The notes below the pieces were generated by a model. It was not told the DNA's origin. It did no database searches and saw only the letters and a program-made list of their open reading frames with translations. A stretch of 48,311 nt of DNA from Candidatus Gastranaerophilales bacterium. GTDB lineage: Bacteria > Cyanobacteriota > Vampirovibrionia > Gastranaerophilales > Gastranaerophilaceae. Shown one piece after another: positions 29,883 to 38,608 of this stretch; position 1 is the first letter of the stretch; the number at the start of each line of letters is the position of its first letter. Location: positions 1 to 48,311 of the forward strand of contig CALURU010000016.1 of assembly GCA_944323255.1 (NCBI GenBank). The letters run 5' to 3'. Both the position numbers and the translations under genes were made by a program.

Positions 29883-30569
29883 AGAAGCGCCTGCAAGAAA
29901 CATTAAGCCTTTAAGACCTGAATATCTGGAAATTTTTTCTCTGTTTATTCTATCAAAATCCAAATCTTCACCATAGTTGTATCTTTCCAAAATAGCCTTA
30001 AAACCGTCTACATTCTGTAGTTCAGGAGAAGTATTAAAATGTTCTCTTAATGAATACTTTTTCTCCGGCTTAAATTCAGGAGAAGAAGCAATATTATCAC
30101 ACAACATGCTTCTCAAATTCAATTTTTTGCCGCTTTGTGTGTGATGGACAGAATGTTTACGGTGAAAATTTGACACAAAAGACTTAGGGAAACCGAGAAG
30201 GTACATAATCATCTTATCCGCATCATGTGTAATGCTATCAATAGTATTTCCGCCGAAAAGTTCTTTTTCTACAAGCGCAAACACGACTTTGTGTTCGTAT
30301 GTGTGTTTAATATTTTTTACGTAGTTTTTTGCATAATTACCCAGTTTTTGCCATAGAGTTTCTGATTTCTTAGCAATTTCAACAGGTTTTATGCCCGTAA
30401 GACCGGCTGCGCACTTTGCACCAGCCGGTCTTTTCACAAATATATCCGCACTTTTCTCCAGCACTTCAGGCTGTAATTTATGTGCGCCTGAGAATACTAT
30501 TCCCGCATCATCCGGGGGAACTTGAAAGTGATTAAAATAATAAGGGTGATAATTACACTTTATGTCCAT
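29865..30569 (-). CDS. hypothetical protein, DUF5662-like His-rich domain
   Basis: A 234-residue protein. It opens with a lineage-style leader ending in GIVFSGAHK and then a basic linker. The middle resembles DUF5662: TYEHKVVFALVEKELFGG, ITHDADKMIMYLLGF, and VSNFHRKHSVHHTQSGKK, with His and Asp residues that could bind metal. It ends in a hydrophobic tail (GLKGLMFLAGASLFNLF). GATAAT lies 5 bases before ATG and there is no Shine-Dalgarno. The DUF5662 suggestion rests on motif memory only. Enzymatic role unknown. Confidence 0.6.
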   Translation of the reverse strand: MDIKCNYHPYYFNHFQVPPDDAGIVFSGAHKLQPEVLEKSADIFVKRPAGAKCAAGLTGIKPVEIAKKSETLWQKLGNYAKNYVKNIKHTYEHKVVFALVEKELFGGNTIDSITHDADKMIMYLLGFPKSFVSNFHRKHSVHHTQSGKKLNLRSMLCDNIASSPEFKPEKKYSLREHFNTSPELQNVDGFKAILERYNYGEDLDFDRINREKISRYSGLKGLMFLAGASLFNLF

Positions 30570-30626
30570 AATTAATTATCACATAAAACTATTTTTTAGC
30601 AATATAATGTTTACAAAAATTAAGAT

Positions 30627-30986
30627 TTATATATTGATAAACCTCATAAACTCTTTAAAAAAGCCTTTCGAACCTTTTTCCCACTTTCTGGAAACGCCTT
30701 TATAATAAGGCTCATAGTCTGCTATAATATTTCTCGGCAGACTTTTCCCCTGGCTCAAAGTTTCCGCAATAAACTCCAAATAATCGTCTTGAACTTCACG
30801 ATAATCATAATCCTGATATCTCAAATCTTCATCAGCCTCATAGTGAACAAGCGCATGATATGCACATTCAATACTTTTATCGGAACTTTCCGGAAAAAGT
30901 AAAATTGCCTCTCTGACCGTCTTTCTCTCGGTTAAAACAGCATATACAAGCCGCCCTACATATTTTCTGTTTTTTATATCATCCAT
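30627..30986 (-). CDS. hypothetical protein (119 aa)
   Basis: An acidic, Tyr-rich, mostly helical cytosolic protein (KSIECAYHALVHYEADEDLR, QDYDYREVQDDYLEFIAE), followed by a basic tail (RKWEKGSKGFFKEFMRFINI). It follows the lipoprotein gene by 7 bases on the same strand, so the pair is probably co-transcribed. No family recognised. Confidence 0.7.
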   Translation of the reverse strand: MDDIKNRKYVGRLVYAVLTERKTVREAILLFPESSDKSIECAYHALVHYEADEDLRYQDYDYREVQDDYLEFIAETLSQGKSLPRNIIADYEPYYKGVSRKWEKGSKGFFKEFMRFINI

Positions 30987-30993
30987 AATTATA

Positions 30994-31239
30994 TTAATAA
31001 GGATCTTCTATTTTAAAGTCAAAATTTAAAGATTTTGGTCCAAAATACGCATCATAATTTTGTCTTGGACCTTCCGAAAGATCTACAACACCTTCCGGAG
31101 CAGCCTTTTGAGGTTCTAAGTACTTTGCAAAACGTCTTTGGGATTTAACCATTGACTCTTGCTGCCGATCTGCATTGCAGGCAGAAGTTATTAACCCGAT
31201 AATTGAAACAGACAAAAGCAAAATACAGATTTTTTTCAT
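30994..31239 (-). CDS. small putative lipoprotein (81 aa)
   Basis: The start is placed at ATG 31239 behind GAGGTTTGAGT. A type II signal peptide MKKICILLLSVSIIGLITSA-C gives a lipid-modified Cys. The remaining 60 residues are polar and end DAYFGPKSLNFDFKIEDPY. It lies 7 bases before the 119-residue gene. Membrane-anchored, function unknown. Confidence 0.72.
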   Translation of the reverse strand: MKKICILLLSVSIIGLITSACNADRQQESMVKSQRRFAKYLEPQKAAPEGVVDLSEGPRQNYDAYFGPKSLNFDFKIEDPY

Positions 31240-31393
31240 ACTCAAACCTCTATTATACTTATTATAGCATATTTTCAATACATTTTCAGTACACTAAATA
31301 CTGTAGGGCATTATCATCCATATCACTTATTTTGAATATCTTCACTGGAAATTTTTCGAAAATAGTTTATAATAAACATGCAATGTATAAATT

Positions 31394-31666
31394 ATGGACA
31401 TAGCTATGTCGTTTGATTTCAGTAATATCAACCCGATCAACAAAGCACAATCAGCATACAAAGATGCCAGCGGTATGGGCGGCGGAGGTATGTATTTTCG
31501 ACAGGGAAAAAAGCGTAAGGGCGAAGAAGATGAGGATATGTTTGAACGCAGCGAAGAAAAAGATCCTAACGAAATAGAGTTTGATATGGAAATAAAGGAA
31601 GAAGATATTCCAAAAGATAATCTTGTTAATAAATTTGTAAACTGGTTTCGCATAAGAAAGAAATAA
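31394..31666 (+). CDS. hypothetical acidic protein (up to 90 aa)
   Basis: TATAAT at 31368-31373 is followed by two in-frame ATGs (31394 and 31406), neither with a ribosome site. MSFDFSNINPINKAQSAYKD is the likely body. A Gly-rich segment (GMGGGGMYF), a charged middle (KRKGEEDEDMFERSEEKD) and a basic amphipathic C-terminus (LVNKFVNWFRIRKK) follow. No family recognised. Confidence 0.6.
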   Translation: MDIAMSFDFSNINPINKAQSAYKDASGMGGGGMYFRQGKKRKGEEDEDMFERSEEKDPNEIEFDMEIKEEDIPKDNLVNKFVNWFRIRKK

Positions 31667-31786
31667 CCAAATTTTTAGTCATTTGTAAAGATTTTGTAAT
31701 AAAACAAGATAATATGGCAATTTTATTTCATCATTAGTTTTATAAGAGTTATAGAAGTGTAAAATTAATATGAAAGAAGGTTAGAA

Positions 31787-32323
31787 ATGGAGCCAATTAA
31801 TGGTGTAAATGCTGCAAACTATACAATGACAGTTCCTCAGAACAATCAAGATTATCAGAATTATCAAAACTACTCATCTATGCCGATGGTTTACGAACCT
31901 GAGGTTGAGCAGAAAAAATCATCCTCCTCCAACATGCTGGGGATGACAGCGCTTGGAATCTTGGCTATCGGAGGGGTTTTGTATGGAGCATCAAAAGGAA
32001 AGAAAGTTTCAGGTTTGAAACAGGAAGTAGCGCAGCTTAGCGCCGAAAAAGATGCCGCACTTAAAATGAAGGACGAAGCTGTTAAATTGAAAGAAGAGGC
32101 AACTCAGGCTCTGGATAAAGAAAGAACTTTAAACCGCAGACAGAGATTTATGCGTTTATTTAACCCTAATTACGGCTTAACAGCTGAAGAAAAAGAAGCA
32201 AGACTTGCTGCAAAAAAAGCAAAAGCAGAAGCAAAAAAGGCTGCAAAGGCGGAGAAAAAAGGCAAAAATACAGAAACAAAGCCTGAAAATAAGCCGGAAC
32301 CAAAGGAACCGGAAAATAAATAA
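31787..32323 (+). CDS. hypothetical protein with one membrane helix and a Lys/Ala/Glu coiled coil
   Basis: A 178-residue protein starting behind GAAAGAAGGTTAGAA. Residues 1-45 are Asn/Gln/Tyr-rich (NNQDYQNYQNYSS), residues 49-67 form one membrane helix (MLGMTALGILAIGGVLYGA), and residues 70-115 a coiled coil (LKQEVAQLSAEKDAALKMK). The tail is highly charged, Lys/Ala then Pro/Glu/Lys (KPEPKEPENK). This composition is common in lineage-specific surface or inner-membrane proteins of gut Vampirovibrionia. It ends at a strong terminator. Function unknown. Confidence 0.75.
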   Translation: MEPINGVNAANYTMTVPQNNQDYQNYQNYSSMPMVYEPEVEQKKSSSSNMLGMTALGILAIGGVLYGASKGKKVSGLKQEVAQLSAEKDAALKMKDEAVKLKEEATQALDKERTLNRRQRFMRLFNPNYGLTAEEKEARLAAKKAKAEAKKAAKAEKKGKNTETKPENKPEPKEPENK

Positions 32324-32327
32324 TTTT

Positions 32328-32362
32328 AAAGGGCGCCGGATTTATCCGGCGCCCTTTTTTAA
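32328..32362. terminator. bidirectional terminator
   Basis: AAAGGGCGCCGGA-TTTA-TCCGGCGCCCTTTTTTAA. This is a perfect 10-bp GC stem serving the 178-residue gene and the convergent efflux operon. Confidence 0.9.
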
Positions 32363-32368
32363 TTCCTC

Positions 32369-33547
32369 TTACAATCTTGGAGGTCTCATTTCCTGTTGTT
32401 TTTTCTTTCCGCTTTTGATACCAACAAGAACTCTTTCGCCTTCGTAAATTTTATCGCTTTTAACCTCGGTGTATGAATCATCGCTTGCGCCTGTCTGTAT
32501 ATCAATACGTTCGAGCTTCATACCTTTTTTAATCCACAATCCTTGAGTTTTGTATTTTTTACCATCAGTATTAGGTGTAAATTTCAATGCTATGTTTGGA
32601 ACTGTTAAGACATTTTCATTCTGCGCAGTTATAATTGAAACATTAGCGGTCATGCCGGGCTTGAGTTTTAAATCAGAATTATCAACCGTCACGATTACGG
32701 AATATGTTACAACATTTGAAACTGTAGTCGGAGAAATTCTTACCTGGGTAACTTTACCCTGAAAAACGCTGTTAGGATAGCCGTCAAGCGTGTAAGTTAC
32801 GTCCTGCCCTTCTTTTACTTCACCTATATCAGCTTCGGAGACGTTAACTTCAATTTGCATTTTCTCCAAATCCTGTGCGATTGTAAAAAGTTCCGGCGCC
32901 TGAAAACTTGCTGCAACAGGCTGCCCGAGGTCAATTTCACGTGAAATTATCATTCCGCTTACAGGTGCTGTTATTTTTGTATAATTCAGATTTACAAGTG
33001 ATTGATCATATTGTGCTTTTGTCTGGCTGATTTTTGCTTTTGCCGCATTAACTTGTGCAAGCGCAGACTCATAGTCAGCTTCTGCCTGATCCAGTTCTGA
33101 TTTTGGTATAAAACTTTTTGCATAAAGATTCTTATATCTTTTTAAAGTTTTTGCACACATTTCAAAAGCTGCCTGCCTGTTTGCAAGATCTGCTTCTGCC
33201 GAAGCTACGTTTGCTGCATTTTGATCTACTGTTGCCTGAAAAGTTCTCGGGTCAATTTCCGCAAGAAGCTGACCTTTTTCTACTTTTGAATTAAAATCTA
33301 CATAAATTGCACTTATCAAACCCGATACTGTTGAACCTACAGATACAGTGTTAACAGGGTTGATTGTTCCGGAAGCCTCAACTACCTGCGTAATCGTTCG
33401 TCTTTTAATTTTTGCTGTCTGATATTCTACATGATTATTTTTTATTGTAGAAAAAATGATTGACAAAACTATAACGACAAGTATTATTACTAACACTTGT
33501 TTTCTGTTAATATTTTTCAGATTTTTTAATCTTTCGGGAATGTTCAT
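32369..33547 (-). CDS. efflux periplasmic adaptor protein (HlyD/MacA family)
   Basis: A 392-residue membrane-fusion protein bridging an inner-membrane pump and TolC. One N-terminal helix (KQVLVIILVVIVLSIIFSTI) is followed by lipoyl half 1 (SVGSTVSGLISAIYVDFNSK), a long alpha-hairpin (about 100-185), lipoyl half 2 (ITAPVSGMIISREIDLGQPV), and beta-barrel and membrane-proximal domains. Domain order matches MacA. It overlaps the TolC-family gene by four bases. The pump itself (MacB or RND) is not in the window, although the operon stops at the terminator. Confidence 0.92.
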   Translation of the reverse strand: MNIPERLKNLKNINRKQVLVIILVVIVLSIIFSTIKNNHVEYQTAKIKRRTITQVVEASGTINPVNTVSVGSTVSGLISAIYVDFNSKVEKGQLLAEIDPRTFQATVDQNAANVASAEADLANRQAAFEMCAKTLKRYKNLYAKSFIPKSELDQAEADYESALAQVNAAKAKISQTKAQYDQSLVNLNYTKITAPVSGMIISREIDLGQPVAASFQAPELFTIAQDLEKMQIEVNVSEADIGEVKEGQDVTYTLDGYPNSVFQGKVTQVRISPTTVSNVVTYSVIVTVDNSDLKLKPGMTANVSIITAQNENVLTVPNIALKFTPNTDGKKYKTQGLWIKKGMKLERIDIQTGASDDSYTEVKSDKIYEGERVLVGIKSGKKKQQEMRPPRL

Positions 33548-35187
33548 ACATTATCCTTTTTATTTTCTTTTTTTGATTCTTTATTAATTTTTCTGGCAGC
33601 TTTTGCTTCTTTTTGTTCCTGTTTATGCAATATTTTTGAATAATCTTTAATATCTTCAACAGTCAAAGTGTTTTCCTGCGGAAGAGCTATTTCTCTTTCA
33701 AGCGTTGCACGTGCAACATTATAATTATACACCGCCTGAATATAAGAGCTTTGTGCATTATTGTAATTTACTCTTGCATCCTGCAATTGGATATAATCAC
33801 TCAAACCTACCATGTACCTGCCATCTGCAAGTTCAAGATTCTCCAGAGTTTGTCTTACATTTGTTTCCAGAAGCGGAATTTGTTTTTCCAGTTGAATCAT
33901 ATCTACATACGCACTCTGAATATCGAAATAAAGGTTTTGGTTAAGTAAATCCACTTCTACTTTTGCAAGATCTAATTGCGACTTTGCAATATCAACTTCG
34001 TGCTTAACCTGCATCATATTAAAGTTTGTACTCAAATTTATGGAAACATTCATGCCGTTATCATTGTAAAGCCTTGTGTTTGCATAGCTGTACCCAACAT
34101 TTCCGGTAAGATTCGGAAGATATTGGCGTTTGGTTAAAAGTACATATTGCTGCATTGCTTTTACTGTAGCAAGCAATGCTTTTAAATCCGGACGGTTTTC
34201 TTTTGCAATCTCTACAGATTTTTCAAATGTAAACGGATATTTTTGAAAAGTATAATTTTTTAAAACGTCGCTCTTTTCAGCTTTAACCGCATAGACAGCA
34301 TCATTAATATCTTCAGGAAGTGTCAACAGTTTTTTATAGTGATCAATATGTGTAAGGCTCATTGGTACATAGGGATTATCCAGATTGAAGGTTTCTGTAT
34401 TCATAATCCTGTATTCCGGAGCGTAAGCAACGTACATTGCATTATTCAGGCTTACAATTGCATTTTTGTAAGTATTTTCAGCTCTTACAAGTGCAATTTT
34501 GGAATCCGAAAGATTAACTTCCGCATTTACAAGGTCAATTTTTGAGCGGATGCCTTCTTCATAATACGCCAGAGTTCTCTGATAATTTCTTTCATTAATT
34601 TGCACATTGAGCTTTTCAACTTCCAGTAGTGATCTGGCTGCAAGTACTGCATAATATTGCAACTTTACATTAAAAATAGTTGTAAGAACAGTTTCATCAA
34701 AATCAAATTCAGCCGCAATACGGTTAAATTTTTCCATTCTTATATTTGCGCCGGTTTTACCAAAGTTCCACAAAAGTTGTGATAAAGATGCGTCAAATCC
34801 CGGCAGAGTTCTTGACTGGTAACTGCCTCTTCCGTTGCTTCTTTCGCCGAAAGATTGGTTATAGGCGACTCCAAGCGAAAGAGACGGAAAGTATGCAGAT
34901 TTTGCAACACCTACGGAGGAAACGGCTATATCGTAATTAAAAATAGATCTTCTGACAACAGGGCTGTTGTTTAGTGCAATTTTTATACAGTCATTCAGTG
35001 AAAGCGCAGCGTCTTTTTCTATTTGAATCATCTGTATTGTCTGCTGCGTTTGCGGCGCTTTTTGTGCCTTCTGCACTTTTTGCGTTTTCTGTGTTGTTTT
35101 TGTTTGTTCTGTATGCTGTGCCGAAAAAGCCGGTATACCGGCAGATAAAAGAATTACGGCTAACAGTATTTTAAATTTATTTTTCAT
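33544..35187 (-). CDS. TolC family outer-membrane efflux protein
   Basis: A 547-residue protein with signal peptide (MKNKFKILLAVILLSAGIPAFSA). A low-complexity Gln/Thr/Lys stretch (about 25-52) with repeated QKTQK/QKAQK units comes before the barrel. Two OEP repeats follow: SLNDCIKIALNNSPVVRRS opens the first, and KSVEIAKENRPDLKALLATV opens the second. GLSDYIQLQDARVNYNNAQSS is the usual C-terminal helical motif. A Lys-rich tail closes it. The Q/T/K insert is unusual and may vary in length between strains. First gene of the efflux operon. Confidence 0.92.
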   Translation of the reverse strand: MKNKFKILLAVILLSAGIPAFSAQHTEQTKTTQKTQKVQKAQKAPQTQQTIQMIQIEKDAALSLNDCIKIALNNSPVVRRSIFNYDIAVSSVGVAKSAYFPSLSLGVAYNQSFGERSNGRGSYQSRTLPGFDASLSQLLWNFGKTGANIRMEKFNRIAAEFDFDETVLTTIFNVKLQYYAVLAARSLLEVEKLNVQINERNYQRTLAYYEEGIRSKIDLVNAEVNLSDSKIALVRAENTYKNAIVSLNNAMYVAYAPEYRIMNTETFNLDNPYVPMSLTHIDHYKKLLTLPEDINDAVYAVKAEKSDVLKNYTFQKYPFTFEKSVEIAKENRPDLKALLATVKAMQQYVLLTKRQYLPNLTGNVGYSYANTRLYNDNGMNVSINLSTNFNMMQVKHEVDIAKSQLDLAKVEVDLLNQNLYFDIQSAYVDMIQLEKQIPLLETNVRQTLENLELADGRYMVGLSDYIQLQDARVNYNNAQSSYIQAVYNYNVARATLEREIALPQENTLTVEDIKDYSKILHKQEQKEAKAARKINKESKKENKKDNV

Positions 35188-35381
35188 CCGCTTTGTTTAT
35201 TTTTCGAAAAATTAACCTTGTTTACAACATTATAAACGACAAATAAAATTTTAAGTTCATTTTTCTATATGAAATTATGTTTTTGCAAGAAAAACACTCC
35301 GGCTATATTTTTTATCTAACCGGAATAAACCTTTTCTGTTTTTCTCGCAAAGTTTCAAAAGAATATATTTGTCTTTTACAA
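35188..35381 (-). terminator. intergenic region with inverted repeat after the DAHP synthase gene
   Basis: TTGCAAGAAAAAC (35284-35296) and GTTTTTCTCGCAA (35338-35350) pair at 12 of 13 positions, enclosing a CCGG/CCGG stem. It lies 30-100 bases past the aroF stop on the minus strand and probably ends that transcript. Confidence 0.5.
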
Positions 35382-36398
35382 TTATATAATTTCTTTACCA
35401 ACAATTGGTGCAATTTGTTTGATTTGTTTGTACAACAAATCATACTGCCAAGGATAAAGTGATTGTGCTCCGTCGCAGACTGCTCTGTCAGGGTCGTAGT
35501 GTACTTCTATAATTAAACCGTCGCATCCTGCCGCAACTGCTGCTCTTGACATAGGCTCTACCTTATCCCTCAAGCCTGTTGCATGTGAAGGATCAATAAT
35601 AATCGGTAAATGGCTTAATTTCTTGATTACCGGAATAGAAGTTAAATCAAGTGTATTTCTTGTGTATTTTTCAAAAGTTCTGATTCCTCTTTCGCAGAGT
35701 ATAACCTGATTATTTCCACCTGCCATAATGTATTCTGCTGACATAAGCCATTCTTCATAAGTAGAAGAAAGTCCGCGCTTAAGAATAACAGGTTTGTGTG
35801 CTTGCCCGAGTTCTTTAAGCAGGTTAAAATTCTGCATATTTCTTGCCCCGACTTGCAGAATATCAACATATTTTTCAAACATTTCAAGCTGAGAGCCTTC
35901 CATAATTTCAGAAGTTACTGCCATTCCGTGATTATCTGCAACACTTCTGATAATCTTCAATCCCTCTTCTCCAAGTCCCTGAAAAGCATAAGGGCTGGTA
36001 CGCGGCTTGAAAGCACCGCCTCTTATAATTTTAACATTTGATTCAGCAAGTTCCTGTGCTGTTTCATCCATCTGGTCGTATGATTCAATAGTACAAGGTC
36101 CGGCAATAAGTCCGGTATATTTATCGCCGAATTTTACCCCGTTAACTTCTACAATTGTATCCTTGCCCTGACTTGCACGTGCAGCAAGTTTATAATTGGT
36201 GCTTAATTTAATAACCTCATCAACACCTGCAAGCAGCTCAAAATCTCTCAAATCAACGTCATTTTTGACACCGATTGCGTGAACAACTGTTCTTGCCTCA
36301 CCATGCGATATACGGGCTTCAAAACCTCTTGATTCTATATACATTGCAACACGGGTAATGTCTTTTTCGGTTGCGTGACTATTCATTACGACTAGCAT
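35382..36398 (-). CDS. aroF: 3-deoxy-7-phosphoheptulonate synthase (DAHP synthase, type I-beta)
   Basis: Catalyses the first step of the shikimate pathway, joining phosphoenolpyruvate and erythrose 4-phosphate. The 338-residue protein has an N-terminal ferredoxin-like regulatory domain (MLVVMNSHATEKDITRVAMY; residues 1-70) as in Thermotoga and Bacillus-type enzymes. The TIM barrel carries LIAGPCTIES, the RGGAFKPRTSPYAFQG loop, LQVGARNMQNFNLL, KRGLSSTYEEW and IIIDPSHATGLRDKV. The regulatory domain implies feedback inhibition by an aromatic amino acid or prephenate. Ribosome site CCGGAGGTATGAATTA precedes ATG. Confidence 0.96.
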   Translation of the reverse strand: MLVVMNSHATEKDITRVAMYIESRGFEARISHGEARTVVHAIGVKNDVDLRDFELLAGVDEVIKLSTNYKLAARASQGKDTIVEVNGVKFGDKYTGLIAGPCTIESYDQMDETAQELAESNVKIIRGGAFKPRTSPYAFQGLGEEGLKIIRSVADNHGMAVTSEIMEGSQLEMFEKYVDILQVGARNMQNFNLLKELGQAHKPVILKRGLSSTYEEWLMSAEYIMAGGNNQVILCERGIRTFEKYTRNTLDLTSIPVIKKLSHLPIIIDPSHATGLRDKVEPMSRAAVAAGCDGLIIEVHYDPDRAVCDGAQSLYPWQYDLLYKQIKQIAPIVGKEII

Positions 36399-36468
36399 TA
36401 ATTCATACCTCCGGTATGTTTTATTATATATAAAAAAGATTGTAAATGTTTAAAAATTTTACAATACG

Positions 36469-36477
36469 TGATATAAT
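36469..36477 (+). promoter_or_regulatory. extended -10 of the UPF0210 operon
   Basis: TGATATAAT, with 10 bases to the ATG at 36488, leaving a leader of only about 4 nt. This argues against the in-frame ATG at 36446, which lies upstream of the promoter. Confidence 0.5.
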
Positions 36478-36487
36478 TAATACTGTA

Positions 36488-37855
36488 ATGACAATTTTTG
36501 ACGAGAGCCTAATTTTAGAAACCATAAATATGATCAAGCTTCACAATTTCGATATAAGGACTGTGACGCTTACAATAAGTCTTAGAGACTGCTTATCCGA
36601 AAATGTAAATACCGTGTGTGAAAAAATTCGGTATAAGCTTGATATGTATGCCAAAAATCTTGTTCACTATGCTAATGATATTGAAAATGACTATTCAATA
36701 CCAATAGTAAACAAACGTATAGCAGTCACTCCGATTTCTCTTGTTGGTGAATCCTGTGCACAGAAGGATTACATAAAAATTGCCCGTACCCTTGATGAGT
36801 GTGCGCAAAATCTTGGCATAGATTTTATCGGCGGATTTTCTGCCCTGGTTGAAAAGGGTTGCACGCAGGGCGATTTAGCATTGATAGAATCTATCCCTGA
36901 GGCACTTTCGGTAACAGAAAGACTTTGTTCTTCAGTAAATGTTGCAAGTTCAAAAGCCGGTATAAATATGGATGCTGTCTTAAAAATGGCGGAAACAATT
37001 AAGAAAGCAGCAAAGCTTACGGCAGAGAGAGACGGTCTCGGGGCTGCAAAGCTTGTAGTTTTCTGCAATTCAGTAAGCGACAATCCTTTTATGGCAGGCG
37101 CATACTGCGGATATGGCGAGCCGGAATGCGCATTAAATATCGGAGTTTCCGGTCCTGGAGTTGTAAGGGCTGCTATCAGTGAACTCGATAAAAATGCAGA
37201 CCTCGGTATTCTTGCAAATAAGATTAAACAAACCGCCTACAAAATAACAGCAACAGGTGAACTTGTCGGCAGAAAACTTGCTGACAGGCTTGGCGTTCCT
37301 TTTGGGGTAATTGATTTATCTCTTGCACCTACTCCGGCTGTTGGTGACAGTGTTGCGCAAATTTTTCAGGCAATGGGTCTGGAGCATGCCGGTGCACACG
37401 GAACAACTGCTGCGCTTGCAATGCTAAACGATGCTGTAAAGAAGGGCGGAATTATGGCAAGTTCTTATGTCGGCGGACTTTCTGGAGCATTTATTCCTGT
37501 ATCGGAAGATGCTGGAATGATAGAAGCAGCCGAGAGAAAGTATTTGACATTTGATAAACTTGAGGCTATGACGTGCGTATGTTCTGTCGGGCTTGATATG
37601 ATTGCGGTTCCTGGTAATACACCGGTTTCAACAATCGCCGGTATAATTGCGGATGAAATGGCAATCGGCATGATTAACAAAAAAACTACAGCTGTCAGGA
37701 TAATTCCTGCGCCAAATAAAAATGTTGGTGATAAAGTAGTATTTGGAGGACTTCTCGGTGAAGCTCCAATTATGAAAGTTAATACTCTGTCATCAGAAAA
37801 TTTTGTAAACAGGGGAGGAAGAATTCCTGCTCCAATTCACAGTTTAAATAATTAA
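36488..37855 (+). CDS. UPF0210/DUF711 (PFL) family protein
   Basis: A 455-residue conserved protein from the corrected start [20 protein letters not shown]. Family blocks: [108 protein letters not shown], and [15 protein letters not shown]. It belongs to the group related to pyruvate-formate-lyase-like folds, found widely in anaerobes, often next to an ACT-domain protein. Biochemical function has not been established to my knowledge. It opens an operon with an unknown gene, an HxlR regulator and deoB. Confidence 0.9.
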   Translation: MTIFDESLILETINMIKLHNFDIRTVTLTISLRDCLSENVNTVCEKIRYKLDMYAKNLVHYANDIENDYSIPIVNKRIAVTPISLVGESCAQKDYIKIARTLDECAQNLGIDFIGGFSALVEKGCTQGDLALIESIPEALSVTERLCSSVNVASSKAGINMDAVLKMAETIKKAAKLTAERDGLGAAKLVVFCNSVSDNPFMAGAYCGYGEPECALNIGVSGPGVVRAAISELDKNADLGILANKIKQTAYKITATGELVGRKLADRLGVPFGVIDLSLAPTPAVGDSVAQIFQAMGLEHAGAHGTTAALAMLNDAVKKGGIMASSYVGGLSGAFIPVSEDAGMIEAAERKYLTFDKLEAMTCVCSVGLDMIAVPGNTPVSTIAGIIADEMAIGMINKKTTAVRIIPAPNKNVGDKVVFGGLLGEAPIMKVNTLSSENFVNRGGRIPAPIHSLNN

Positions 37856-37866
37856 AGGCAAAGATA

Positions 37867-38208
37867 ATGAGTGGTTCATTTAAAGATCTGGAAGATCATT
37901 TGAAAAAATTTATGATTGAAGAACAATCAGATGCTCACAACATTAAGAGCATCAACCTTGCAAAGTATAATAATATAAAGATATGGATGGATGCAGCCAG
38001 ATATCAAATGCCACATTTTATTGTAAGAATTTCTATCTCTGAAGCAGTTTATTCATTAAATGACTGTTCAAAGATTAACGGCGGCTTAGGGTTTGAAGAA
38101 AGGCTCGTTATCAAATGGTTTGGCAGAATGGGTATTAAGGATAAGTTAAGACAGCTATGGGATAGCTCTCTGAAGAGTAAGGAAGAAAGTTCTAAGGCTG
38201 ATCAATAA
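37867..38208 (+). CDS. hypothetical protein (113 aa)
   Basis: It follows UPF0210 by 11 bases and precedes the regulator by 10, so it is an operon member. The product is mixed alpha/beta with MWMDAARYQMPHFIVRI-like text (residues about 39-56), SEAVYSLNDCSKINGGLGFE, and a basic C-terminus. I do not recognise a family. Note that it is not the ACT-domain protein often found beside UPF0210. Confidence 0.7.
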   Translation: MSGSFKDLEDHLKKFMIEEQSDAHNIKSINLAKYNNIKIWMDAARYQMPHFIVRISISEAVYSLNDCSKINGGLGFEERLVIKWFGRMGIKDKLRQLWDSSLKSKEESSKADQ

Positions 38209-38218
38209 AAGGAAATCT

Positions 38219-38608
38219 ATGCAATATAAAGATCTGGCATCAAATCCTGTAAGTATCGTTTTACAACTAGTGGGAGCAAGATGGAAAATTCTTATTATTC
38301 AGGAGCTGCTCAAAAAAGAAATGCGGTTTGTAGAGTTAAAGAAAAAGCTTGGCTGTACTGCAAAAGTTCTCACAAATTGCTTGAAGGAGCTGGAAGAGGA
38401 CGGTCTTGTAATCCGTGAAAAATATGACACTATACAGCCAAAAGTTGAATATTATTTGACAGATATCGGCTATACGCTCAGACCGGTTGTCGAATCAATG
38501 CAGAAATGGGGAAGAGAATACAAAAGGTTACGTAAATTGATGGAAAAATACGCAGGCTCTGGTGAGCAGGAGGAAACTTATGAAAAGGGCGATAATAGTT
38601 GTAATTGA
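38219..38608 (+). CDS. HxlR family winged-helix transcriptional regulator
   Basis: A 129-residue protein. SIVLQLVGARWKILIIQELLKKEMRFVELKKKLGCTAKVLTNCLKELEEDGLVIREK is HxlR domain through the recognition helix, followed by the wing (QPKVEYYLTDIGYTL). The usual N-terminal Cys is absent, but C46 in the recognition region and a second Cys at about 54 remain. The final 10 codons overlap the start of deoB, so translation is coupled. It may control its own operon. Confidence 0.92.
   Translation: MQYKDLASNPVSIVLQLVGARWKILIIQELLKKEMRFVELKKKLGCTAKVLTNCLKELEEDGLVIREKYDTIQPKVEYYLTDIGYTLRPVVESMQKWGREYKRLRKLMEKYAGSGEQEETYEKGDNSCN

Noticed and set aside
32369..35187. Complete MacAB-TolC efflux operon
   Set aside because: No MacB or RND pump is encoded on either side. 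Only the adaptor and outer-membrane channel are present.
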